Shown: positions 26,397 through 34,499 of the stretch, piece by piece | Position numbering within the stretch: the stretch's first letter is position 1 | How the letters are laid out: the number at the start of each line of letters is the position of its first letter | NCBI GenBank assembly: GCA_903857255.1 | Contig: CAIODY010000086.1 | Coordinates: forward strand, 71,312-115,282 | Length of the DNA stretch: 43,971 bases | Direction of reading: 5' to 3' | Origin: an uncultured bacterium | Lineage (GTDB): Bacteria > Bacteroidota > Bacteroidia > Chitinophagales > CAIODY01 | Notes under the pieces: model-generated | Seen by the model: only the letters and a program-made list of their open reading frames with translations | What the model was told of the DNA's origin: nothing | Databases searched by the model: none | Made by a program: the position numbers and the translations under genes

Positions 26397-28502
26397 TTAA
26401 TACCCTCCCCAATACTTTCTTAAAAACCATTCTGCTGTTAACAATGCAAGAATGATGAAGAACAACCATTTCCAATTGAGTAAAGTGGTAGTTCGGTAAT
26501 TGGTGTAAATAACTGGTTTAATAGTTTCAGCTTTTTTAATAAAGTCAGCTATGGAAGCCGCTTGCGATGGATACACTAGTTGTCCGCCAGTTTTTTTACT
26601 CAATGTTGCCAGCATCTGATGATTCGCAATGGTGTTTAATCCTTCCAGTTGTAATGGCACAACGCTAAACATGCCACTCGATTTCTGTACTTTACCGTTG
26701 AAATTTGTTTTGGCTGTGAAACTATAATTACCAATTGGCAATCCGCCACAGTTCAAGCTGTAAGCCTTTTCTGTTTTATTAAATGTGAATGAAAAATTCT
26801 TTCCTTTTTCATCCGTAATAGTCATCATCACATCTGTTGAATTCACCAATTCATAATTATCGTTGTATAAATACGCTTCAAAACTAACTGCTTCATTTTC
26901 GTTGAACAAAGTCTTGGCTGGTGTGGCTTTGAAGTTTCTTTTATCATTTTTCACTACCATGAACTGAACCAATTTTTGCAAAATTTCTTTCGTTGCATCA
27001 TTATTTTGATGTTGCATAAAATCGTACAAACGCCAGCGCCATAAGCCTTCGCCAGCAATCACCGCAGTTTTATTTCCATTCATTTCACCCATCGCAATCA
27101 ACGGATAATGTGTTGTTGCCGAACCAATTTTCTGATAAGCTAACACATTGGCAAAGCCGGCAGTTTTATAATCACCAAACGGTGAATACAATGGTGGAAA
27201 GCCTTTCAAGGCTTCAGTAGTTTTTTCATCGAGTGTAAATGAATTGAAATCTTTGTTTAAAGCAGCTACTGCTTCATTGGTATTTTCAGCACTACCTGTG
27301 ATGCTCAATAAATTTTGTTGCTGATTAAATGCATTCAAATTACTTGAAGTACCCAAAACAAACACAATCGGTAAATGCTTATCGGTAGCAGCTTTTGCAA
27401 TATTTTGCCCAACAGATTTATTCGATGGCAATTGATGCAATATCAACAAATTCAATCCATTCAAATCATTGTTTGAAAACTCCTCTACCATTTTTATCTG
27501 GCAATCATAATTGTTGTTGTTTTCAATGATGCTTTTCAATGCAGCTAAATCGGGGTGTGGCGAATTTGCCACAATCAAAACTTTCTGGCGACTATCCAAC
27601 ACTTCCACATAAATATCTTGTGTGTTGTTGCTGAAAGTTATTTCGCCTTTAATTTCTGAAGCCTTGATTTGATAATGTAGAATGCCCGTCTTTTCAGCAT
27701 TTACTATAAATTCAAAAGAAGTTGAAAAGCGGTTGCCATTGCAGTTGTAAGTGTGTGCATACACTTGCTTCTTTTCATTTCCATTTAATAAATTCACCTG
27801 CACATCAACATTCTGACCACTTAAAAAATTTGCTCCTAAATCAACTTTTACTTGCGTTTCATCATGCAAGTAGCAAGTTTTGTTGTAGTACGTTTTGCCA
27901 ATGAAAACATCTTTTTGAAAACTAGTATCGCCTAAAGCAACCGTATAAAAAGGAACCATCCAATCACCATGAGAATAGATAGGATTGCTTCCTTGATTAA
28001 AAATACCATCGGTTGAAAGTATTACTGCGCCTACGTTTTGATTGCTGTATTGATTGTATAAATCAGTCAGTGCATCCGAAATATTTGTTGCATTTTCTTT
28101 GTAGTCAATTTTATTTCCTTCGTGTAAGGCAGCGCCAAAAGTGTATTCTTTCAAATCGTAATCATTACCTAATTCACTTTTTAATTTTGAAAATTGTTGT
28201 GCTAAAGTGCTGCTGTCATCAGCTTTTTGCTTGATTTTGATGGAAGAAGAATTATCGTTCAAAAATAAAATCACTGGCTTTTCGGTTTCAGTCCATTTTG
28301 ATTTTATCAATGGTGAAAGCAATAAAACGCTGATGAAAAAAACAGATAAAAATCTTAACGCCCACAACAAATATTTTCGTTTCGGAATAAATTTTAGCGG
28401 CTCACTATAATTATTGTTTTTGTAATACAAAAGCGTTGAAACTATTGCCGCCAGCGCAATGCAGAATATGATAAACCACCAAGGATATTGAAATGTAAAC
28501 AA
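26397..28502 (-). CDS. Membrane-anchored VWA-domain protein
   Basis: 701 residues. Two N-terminal membrane helices (about 8-30 and 45-66) are followed by a VWA-like domain whose first strand LFLNDNSSSI satisfies the MIDAS DxSxS pattern. Then ILSTDGIFN follows, then beta-sandwich segments and a Rossmann-like segment with VLIVANSPHPDLAALK. A single C-terminal helix comes just before the end (WKWLFFIILALLTAEWFLRK). The layout resembles BatA/BatB- and glutamine-amidotransferase-like membrane proteins, but no MoxR ATPase or Bat partner is adjacent. The start is TTG at 28502, chosen because it leads directly into the first helix. Function unknown. Confidence 0.7.
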   Translation of the reverse strand: MFTFQYPWWFIIFCIALAAIVSTLLYYKNNNYSEPLKFIPKRKYLLWALRFLSVFFISVLLLSPLIKSKWTETEKPVILFLNDNSSSIKIKQKADDSSTLAQQFSKLKSELGNDYDLKEYTFGAALHEGNKIDYKENATNISDALTDLYNQYSNQNVGAVILSTDGIFNQGSNPIYSHGDWMVPFYTVALGDTSFQKDVFIGKTYYNKTCYLHDETQVKVDLGANFLSGQNVDVQVNLLNGNEKKQVYAHTYNCNGNRFSTSFEFIVNAEKTGILHYQIKASEIKGEITFSNNTQDIYVEVLDSRQKVLIVANSPHPDLAALKSIIENNNNYDCQIKMVEEFSNNDLNGLNLLILHQLPSNKSVGQNIAKAATDKHLPIVFVLGTSSNLNAFNQQQNLLSITGSAENTNEAVAALNKDFNSFTLDEKTTEALKGFPPLYSPFGDYKTAGFANVLAYQKIGSATTHYPLIAMGEMNGNKTAVIAGEGLWRWRLYDFMQHQNNDATKEILQKLVQFMVVKNDKRNFKATPAKTLFNENEAVSFEAYLYNDNYELVNSTDVMMTITDEKGKNFSFTFNKTEKAYSLNCGGLPIGNYSFTAKTNFNGKVQKSSGMFSVVPLQLEGLNTIANHQMLATLSKKTGGQLVYPSQAASIADFIKKAETIKPVIYTNYRTTTLLNWKWLFFIILALLTAEWFLRKYWGGY

Positions 28503-28590
28503 AGTGTAATCAGTTTGTAAAGTTTATTAAGTTCGTAAAGTTATAAAGATGAAGTTGGAAAAGCGAATGAGGAAACAAATGGTTTCTCAA

Positions 28591-29496
28591 TTAATTCTTA
28601 ACAATTTTTCTAATTAGCCAATCGTTTCCAACTTGAGTTTTTAAAATATAAGTTGATGAATTTAATGAAGATAAATCAAGAAAAATTTTAGAAGAATTTT
28701 CTTCCACATCAATTACTTTTCTGCCCAACAAATCAAGAACCAAAGCATGTTTAATAATTTGATTGGATGAACTTTCAACAGTAACGATATTTGAAGTTGG
28801 ATTTGGAAAAATATTCAAAATTGGGTGTTCAATTATTTTTAAAATACCTGATGAAACTGAATGTCGTTGTGGTTTTGGAAATGAATTATAACAACTGAAA
28901 GTGTTGTCAAAAGCAATACTGTCTCTACCGTTTTTAAAACAAATCAGAACATAATTTCCCTCAACGCCTGTAGCACACAATAGCATTGTTTTTCCCATTC
29001 CTTCAATACCAAAACGTCCAATACTAGCACTTGTAAATCTTCTCAAATATTTAGAATCAAAGTGAATGCTATCAACACTTGTAATAATACAAGATTCATC
29101 GGGGACTGTGTCGCCAACTAAAACATTCCTATATTTTCCATAGTCAGCATACACTTCTTCAACTCCTAAATTGAAATTGAAATCCCACAGTTTTTTTGTT
29201 GAATCTTCCCTTAATAATAATGGTCCTTTCGGTCCAGAAACATTTACAGTAATTGGGGTTGTATAATTTGAATCAACCTCCACGTAATAACTTTTGTAAT
29301 ATCGCTTACCATTACTTAAAAGAGTATCTCCATCAAAGTAATGTGTATAAAAATTAGTGAAAGAATAGAATCCACTCCAACCGCCATAAATATTCCTCCA
29401 TTCGGTTTGATAATCTAAATAATGAAAGTAGGTGATTTGTGCTTGGGAATTGAGGAAGAAAACAGTGAACGCAATAAGTAAAATAATTTTTTTCAT
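28591..29496 (-). CDS. Secreted protein with T9SS type A sorting domain
   Basis: 301 residues. A signal peptide (ending near NSQAQ), a ~210-residue unknown domain rich in Tyr and Asp, and a C-terminal T9SS type A domain of ~75 residues (LNIFPNPTSNIV ... LDLLGRKVIDVEEN ... STYILKTQVGNDWLIRKIVKN). It should be exported by the type IX machinery. The central domain has no motif I recognise. ATG start. It is 88 bp downstream of nothing on its own strand until priA's divergent start at 29618, and it lies upstream of the VWA gene in the same direction. Confidence 0.8.
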   Translation of the reverse strand: MKKIILLIAFTVFFLNSQAQITYFHYLDYQTEWRNIYGGWSGFYSFTNFYTHYFDGDTLLSNGKRYYKSYYVEVDSNYTTPITVNVSGPKGPLLLREDSTKKLWDFNFNLGVEEVYADYGKYRNVLVGDTVPDESCIITSVDSIHFDSKYLRRFTSASIGRFGIEGMGKTMLLCATGVEGNYVLICFKNGRDSIAFDNTFSCYNSFPKPQRHSVSSGILKIIEHPILNIFPNPTSNIVTVESSSNQIIKHALVLDLLGRKVIDVEENSSKIFLDLSSLNSSTYILKTQVGNDWLIRKIVKN

Positions 29497-29594
29497 GGCA
29501 ATAGTTTTAAAGGTTTAATAATTTCAAAATTAAGAAGATTTTCAAACAAAAAAAATTGAACCACTTTAATATTTCTTTCTGCGCTGCAACATTT

Positions 29595-29602
29595 TAACTT
29601 CG
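29595..29602 (+). promoter_or_regulatory. Candidate -7 box TAACTTCG for priA
   Basis: TAACTTCG has one mismatch to TAnnTTTG and ends 15 bp before the TTG start of priA. No good -33 element is seen. Confidence 0.3.
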
Positions 29603-29617
29603 CATCTTTATTAAAAA

Positions 29618-32116
29618 TTGAATTTCGCCCAAGTCATATTGCCCCTTGCTTTAAAAGAGCTGACCTATTCTATTCCAAAAGAATTTGCTGATAAAATAAA
29701 AATTGGCAGTCGGGTGGAAGTGCAATTAGGCAGACGAAAAATGTATTCTGCTATCGTTGCCGAAATTCATCAACGAGAACCTTTAGCATTCAAAGCCAAG
29801 CCAATTACAAATGTTTTGGATGAAGAACCGATTGTAACCGAAACTCAAATTCATTTTTGGCGATGGATTGCCGATTATTATTTGTGCAGCACTGGCGATG
29901 TATTGATGGCGGCTTTGCCATCAGGATTGAAATTGCAAAGTGAAACAAAAATAAAATTGCATCCCGATTTCAATCATGATTTTTCGGATTTGGAAAATGA
30001 AGAATTTACGATTGCCGAAGCTTTGAGTAACAAGCAGGAATTGAGTTTGGAAGACATCACACTCATTTTAAAAAATGCCAACAACGATAAAAAAATTACA
30101 CAAGCAGCGGTTTTTGTGCTATTGGAAAAAATGTTGTACAAAAAAATTGTATGGCTCGAAGAAGAATTGATAGAGAAATACAAACCAAAATTGGAAACAT
30201 TTGTGGCGTTGCACCCAACATTAAACAACAATGAAACGCAGCAACGACTAGTGTTTGAAGCGTTAGAGAAAAAAGCAGAAAAGCAATTGAACTTGTTGAT
30301 GTTCTATTTTAAACTCTCAAAAAAAGACGAAGAAGTTTTTGAAAATGAAGGATTAATTTGGGTAAAAAAATCGGAATTAATAAAAGCAGCAAACAGCAAT
30401 GATGCCATTTTGAATGCACTTTGCGAAAAGGAAATTTTACAAACACAAAAATTTGAAGTGAGCCGATTGCACTTCAAAAGCGGCAGCGACAATACTTTCA
30501 CGTTTTCGGCAGCACAACAAAAAGCGTTGGAATTAATCGAAACAAAATTTAAAGAAAAAGATGTAGTGCTGTTGCATGGTGAAACGGGCAGCGGCAAAAC
30601 CTTGCTGTATGCGGATTTGATAAAGAAAGCGATTTCACAAGGCAAGCAAGTTTTATTTATGTTGCCCGAAATTGCACTCACCGAACATTTGATAAAACGC
30701 CTGCAAAATTGGTTGGGTGAAGAGATTGCGGTTTATCACAGCAGATACAATAATCATCAACGAGTAGAGATTTGGAATGCGATGTTGCAACAAAAATATA
30801 AAGTTGTAGTGGGTGCTCGTTCAGCTCTGTTCCTGCCTTTCAGCAATTTGGGTTTAGTAATTTGTGATGAAGAACATGATGTTTCCTACAAACAATTAGA
30901 TGGCGAACCGCATTATCATGCACGAGATGGAGCGATTTATTTAGCAGCCATGTATAAGGCTAAAACCTTGTTGGGTAGCGCAACGCCAGCTTTAGAAACT
31001 TGGCAAAATGCACATCAAAATAAATATGGTTTGGTGCAATTGGCAGAAAGATTTGGCAACATGCCTTTGCCAAAAATTGAGTTAATTGATTTACGAGAAA
31101 ACAACAGAATGAAAACCATGAAAGGAAATTTTTCATGGAAATTGTTGAGTGAAATTGAAGAAACTATCAACCGAAAAGAACAAGTGTTGTTGTTCCAAAA
31201 CCGCCGTGGTTACTCACCTTCGCTCTATTGCGGTGTATGTGGTTGGATACCAGAATGTACGAATTGTTCAGTGAAATTAACTTATCACAAATACTCCGAT
31301 TCGTTAAGTTGCCACTACTGTGGCTTCACCCGAAGAGTGGTGCAAAGTTGCCCCAGTTGCGGCGAAACAGCGATGAAGGTGCAAGGATTTGGCACTGAAA
31401 AAATTGAAGATGAACTGAAAATTTTATTGCCAAAAATTCGTGTGGCACGAATGGATGCCGACACTATGCGCTCGAAAGACAGCCACAGCAAAGTGTTTCA
31501 GAAGTTTGAAAAAGGTGAAATTGATGTGTTGATTGGCACACAAATGATTACCAAAGGATTGGATTTTGACAACATCAGTTTGGTAGGTGTGTTGAGTGCT
31601 GATAATTTGCTAGGCTTCCCCGATTTTAGAGTGAATGAAAGAGCGTATCAAATTTTGCATCAAGTGGCTGGAAGAAGCGGCAGAAAAAATAATGCAGGCA
31701 AAGTGATGATTCAGGCTTTGAATGTGAATCATCCTGTGTTGCAATGGTTTTTGAAAAATAATTTGGCAGGCTTTTATGATTATGAATTGCAATTCCGCCA
31801 AAACCTTTTGTATCCACCATTTACACGATTAATTCACATCGAAATAAAACACAAGCAAGTGCAAAAGGCAGAGGCTGCTGCTAATTGGTTGCACGAAAAA
31901 TTGTTACCATCATTAGGCAAACAATTACTCGGACCAGGCACACCTGGGATTGAAAAAATGAAAAATCTTTATCGCAGGGAATTGTTGATTAAGCTTTCAA
32001 AACACACCGATATCTTGAAAGAAACAAAAGCACTGATTCGACAGTATTTGGTAGAGTTGCCTACTGTAAAGGCTTTTGGGCAAGTGCTGACGGATGTAGA
32101 TGTGGATGTGTATTGA
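29618..32116 (+). CDS. priA: Primosomal protein N' (replication restart helicase PriA)
   Basis: 832 residues. The N-terminal DNA 3'-end-binding domain (FAQVILPLALKELTYSIP) is followed by a winged-helix region and the helicase core, with Walker A in HGETGSGKTLLYADLI and Walker B DEEH. A zinc-binding insertion has eight Cys in four CxxC pairs (CGVC, CTNC, CHYC, CPSC), then motifs IGTQMITKGLDFDN and HQVAGRSGRK. All PriA hallmarks are present and intact. It restarts stalled replication forks. The start is TTG, since no ATG precedes the conserved N-terminus. Its 3' end overlaps the convergent CWC gene by 56 bp. Confidence 0.97.
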   Translation: MNFAQVILPLALKELTYSIPKEFADKIKIGSRVEVQLGRRKMYSAIVAEIHQREPLAFKAKPITNVLDEEPIVTETQIHFWRWIADYYLCSTGDVLMAALPSGLKLQSETKIKLHPDFNHDFSDLENEEFTIAEALSNKQELSLEDITLILKNANNDKKITQAAVFVLLEKMLYKKIVWLEEELIEKYKPKLETFVALHPTLNNNETQQRLVFEALEKKAEKQLNLLMFYFKLSKKDEEVFENEGLIWVKKSELIKAANSNDAILNALCEKEILQTQKFEVSRLHFKSGSDNTFTFSAAQQKALELIETKFKEKDVVLLHGETGSGKTLLYADLIKKAISQGKQVLFMLPEIALTEHLIKRLQNWLGEEIAVYHSRYNNHQRVEIWNAMLQQKYKVVVGARSALFLPFSNLGLVICDEEHDVSYKQLDGEPHYHARDGAIYLAAMYKAKTLLGSATPALETWQNAHQNKYGLVQLAERFGNMPLPKIELIDLRENNRMKTMKGNFSWKLLSEIEETINRKEQVLLFQNRRGYSPSLYCGVCGWIPECTNCSVKLTYHKYSDSLSCHYCGFTRRVVQSCPSCGETAMKVQGFGTEKIEDELKILLPKIRVARMDADTMRSKDSHSKVFQKFEKGEIDVLIGTQMITKGLDFDNISLVGVLSADNLLGFPDFRVNERAYQILHQVAGRSGRKNNAGKVMIQALNVNHPVLQWFLKNNLAGFYDYELQFRQNLLYPPFTRLIHIEIKHKQVQKAEAAANWLHEKLLPSLGKQLLGPGTPGIEKMKNLYRRELLIKLSKHTDILKETKALIRQYLVELPTVKAFGQVLTDVDVDVY

Positions 32117-32294
32117 GAAAATTAATTTCTTTCAAACAATTCAAACACAAACAATCAGAAAAATTATTTGCTAAAAATAATTGCACTGCATCACTCAATT
32201 TAACCTGTGAGCATTGGCAATTGGCTATATCACCAACTTTGCATTCAAAAGCAACACCACATTTCTCACAAATTTTTTCTTCGTGCTTTACCAT
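32061..32294 (-). CDS. Cysteine-rich CWC-family mini-protein
   Basis: 77 residues. The Cys pattern (CEKCGVAFEC, CQC, CLCLNCLKEI) and the NCQCSQVKLS segment match the small Cys-rich CWC family, probable zinc binders. Similar proteins are small cytosolic orphans. The start codon lies 2 bp after the stop of the BtuG-like gene, so translation is probably coupled. The last ~18 residues (from about HPHLHP on) are encoded by the strand opposite the 3' end of priA and look like a spacer rather than a conserved domain. Confidence 0.75.
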   Translation of the reverse strand: MVKHEEKICEKCGVAFECKVGDIANCQCSQVKLSDAVQLFLANNFSDCLCLNCLKEINFLNTHPHLHPSALAQKPLQ

Positions 32295-32296
32295 TT

Positions 32297-33346
32297 TTAA
32301 TTAAAATAAAAATCACTTGGAATAATTCCTGCCAGAAAAGATGTTATCAAATTTCCATTCACATCATACCGATAAACCATTCCACGTTGAACATAGTCAA
32401 TTGCATCTGCGGCGTACAAATCACCATTGACAGGGTTTACACCGATACCATAAAAATTGTGTGTGTCTTTTGCTACGAATGAATTGCTGGGTAAATTGTT
32501 ATCAGCAATATTCATTTTATAAATACTTCCGTTGATAAAATATAAAATATCATTGTTGCCATTTAATTTTAATCGCAGCGGAAAATCATGTTTATCAGCA
32601 AAAGAAAAATTTTGTTCTACTTGGTGAGATATAGGATTGATGCGGCTTAGCGAAGCATGAATATTTTTAGTTGAATCGCCATTGCACAAAATCCAAAGCT
32701 TTCCATTTTTATCTTCTTGTATTGAATTGGCTCCGTAACCAATGTTGATACTATCCGAAATTTTATCGCTGGCTGCATTAATCACAAATAGTTTATCAGC
32801 GTTTTTATTGCAAACAAAAACTTCGCCATACACTTGCAAAAGCTGTTCAGTCCAGCCTTTCAAAGGAATTGTACCGCTGATTGAATTAGTATTCAAATCA
32901 ACAATTGAAATTACATCGGCATACAAATCAGTTACATAAGCTTTGTTATTGCTCACTGGTAAAAAATATCTGGGCGACCCAAAACCATTGATGACAGCAG
33001 ATTGCATGAATGTAACAGGATTCACCACTACAATTTTTTGAGAGTTGTTCATCACCAAATAAATTTTATTATTGAATGAACTAATCGACTGACAAACATC
33101 ACCCAACGCTGCATGATTAGCAGGTTGAAATAAATCTTCCGCAACATTTCCTGTTGCAAAATCATAGTAACTCACTTTAGCATTTCCAAATTGAAAATTG
33201 CCTTCGTTGATAATATAAACACCGCCACGATTGCTGATAGAAACCGCTTGGGTGGCTTGTTGAGGCTTATCTTTTCTGCAAGAGAAAAAAAACAAGAGAA
33301 AAAAAATTGCTGTTAAAAACTGAAATTTTATTTTATTTTTCTTCAT
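32297..33346 (-). CDS. BtuG-like beta-propeller surface lipoprotein
   Basis: 349 residues. The N-terminal hydrophobic stretch ends in LFFFSCRKD, a good lipoprotein signal with the lipid Cys at residue 23. The rest shows repeated YVTN/SMP-30-like propeller blades: KAYVTDLYADVISIVDLNTN, EVFVCNKNADKLFVINAASD, NGDLYAADAIDYV. This matches the DUF5074/YncE-like propellers to which BtuG, the surface cobalamin-binding lipoprotein of Bacteroides, belongs. Its position after a B12 riboswitch, btuB and surface proteins makes a BtuG-like capture role likely. The propeller fold is clear; B12 binding is inferred from context. Confidence 0.82.
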   Translation of the reverse strand: MKKNKIKFQFLTAIFFLLFFFSCRKDKPQQATQAVSISNRGGVYIINEGNFQFGNAKVSYYDFATGNVAEDLFQPANHAALGDVCQSISSFNNKIYLVMNNSQKIVVVNPVTFMQSAVINGFGSPRYFLPVSNNKAYVTDLYADVISIVDLNTNSISGTIPLKGWTEQLLQVYGEVFVCNKNADKLFVINAASDKISDSINIGYGANSIQEDKNGKLWILCNGDSTKNIHASLSRINPISHQVEQNFSFADKHDFPLRLKLNGNNDILYFINGSIYKMNIADNNLPSNSFVAKDTHNFYGIGVNPVNGDLYAADAIDYVQRGMVYRYDVNGNLITSFLAGIIPSDFYFN

Positions 33347-33441
33347 GGATTTGTGTGATGTTATTCAGTAGGAATCTATTTAGATTTAGTGCTACATTCA
33401 AAACAGATTCTTCCAGAATGACTGAATTGAAAGTTAATTTA

Positions 33442-34437
33442 TCAATGTTGCACAATAAATTTTTGTGTTGAAATATTTTTCCCATCACTAATTTTTAAAA
33501 AATAAATTCCGTTGGCAAATTGATGTAAGTCAATTTCAATTTGAGAATTTGAAGATGCAATAATTTGAAAATTGTGATGTGCAATTCCAATCAAATCTAA
33601 AATTTGAATTTGGCTGTTTTCTATTTTAAAATTTTCAAATTGCTGAATTTTCAAATTGTTATTGCATGGATTAGGAAAGAGCCCAATCGCTTTGTCCATC
33701 AATGTTTCAACGCCGCTTGCAACTTGATGAATCACACCCACTGCATCTAAATCGAAACCACCTGATGAGAAAGGAGTTTTCCAAGGGTCGTTAATTTTAT
33801 TTCCCTTTTTATCGTGCGTTGCAAATTGTTCTTGAATGCAACCAATTACATCAACAATTCTAACGTGTGTAATGTGTTGCAAATTCAATCCACTGATTCC
33901 ACTCAATTCTTGTAAATCGAACGGAGTGCCGTAAAACACTCGATATTTTCCTGCCAAATTATTAATAGCAGTGCATTGTACGCTTCCTGCGTTTGTAATT
34001 TGTAGAGTGTCTTGTGTGTTAGATGTTGCTGGGAAACGGAAAAAATTTTGTCCGTCACTGCTCACTTCTACAAATCCTAATTCTAAAAATGAATCGGTAA
34101 AAGCATTCTCAAACACAGCAAAATCAAAGCCTGCGCCATCCACAATTGGATTTTGAAAAGTTAAAGTTGCCACACCACTATCACCTAAACTAACCACCAT
34201 GCCATCTGATTTTCCGATGGCAAACGAACTATCACCGACAGTCGTAACTCCTAACGAATGATTTGAAATATCCTGAAAACCTCGATGAACAGTGCATCCT
34301 GAAGCCCAACCGATAAAACAACTGCTATCTTTTGAAATAGCAGTTGTTCCAAAATGTCCTGCTGCTGGCGCAAATTGAGCTGTGCAAATAATTTTTTGCA
34401 GAAGAAAAAATGCTATGAAGAAATTTTTTTTTGCCAC
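33442..34437 (-). CDS. Cell-surface protein with T9SS sorting domain, B12 locus
   Basis: 331 residues from GTG 34437. A longer frame begins with TTG at 34497 but would read through a hairpin at 34466-34490 after the upstream stop. From the GTG the protein starts MAKKNFFIAFFLLQKI, a good signal peptide ending near CTAQ. The mature region includes GFDFAVFENAF, VEVSSDGQNFFRFPA and SSGGFDLDAVGVIHQV, a conserved beta-sandwich pattern of surface proteins found beside B12 receptors as I recall. The T9SS type A tail (IGLFPNPCNN ... NGIYFLKISDG ... KFIVQH) follows. Likely surface-exposed and involved in cobalamin capture. Confidence 0.75.
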   Translation of the reverse strand: MAKKNFFIAFFLLQKIICTAQFAPAAGHFGTTAISKDSSCFIGWASGCTVHRGFQDISNHSLGVTTVGDSSFAIGKSDGMVVSLGDSGVATLTFQNPIVDGAGFDFAVFENAFTDSFLELGFVEVSSDGQNFFRFPATSNTQDTLQITNAGSVQCTAINNLAGKYRVFYGTPFDLQELSGISGLNLQHITHVRIVDVIGCIQEQFATHDKKGNKINDPWKTPFSSGGFDLDAVGVIHQVASGVETLMDKAIGLFPNPCNNNLKIQQFENFKIENSQIQILDLIGIAHHNFQIIASSNSQIEIDLHQFANGIYFLKISDGKNISTQKFIVQH

Positions 34438-34465
34438 GAATGCACGAATGTTTTTGATGAAAAGC

Positions 34466-34490
34466 TTGGCGAACTTTAAAAGTTCGCCAA
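34466..34490 (-). terminator. Hairpin after the DUF4465-like gene
   Basis: A perfect 11-bp stem (TTGGCGAACTT paired with AAGTTCGCCAA) with a 3-base loop begins 10 bp after the DUF4465-like stop at 34500. The following reverse-strand sequence is T-rich but interrupted, so it may be an attenuator or an mRNA-stability hairpin rather than a full terminator. Next to it, at 34432-34449, lies the phrase CCACGAATGCACGAATG, which resembles a dispersed Bacteroidota intergenic repeat. Confidence 0.5.
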
Positions 34491-34499
34491 ACTTCAAAA

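Noticed and set aside
30304-30681. 125-codon reverse open frame within priA
   Set aside because: Antisense to intact helicase motifs, with Cys/Ser/Phe-rich shadow composition.
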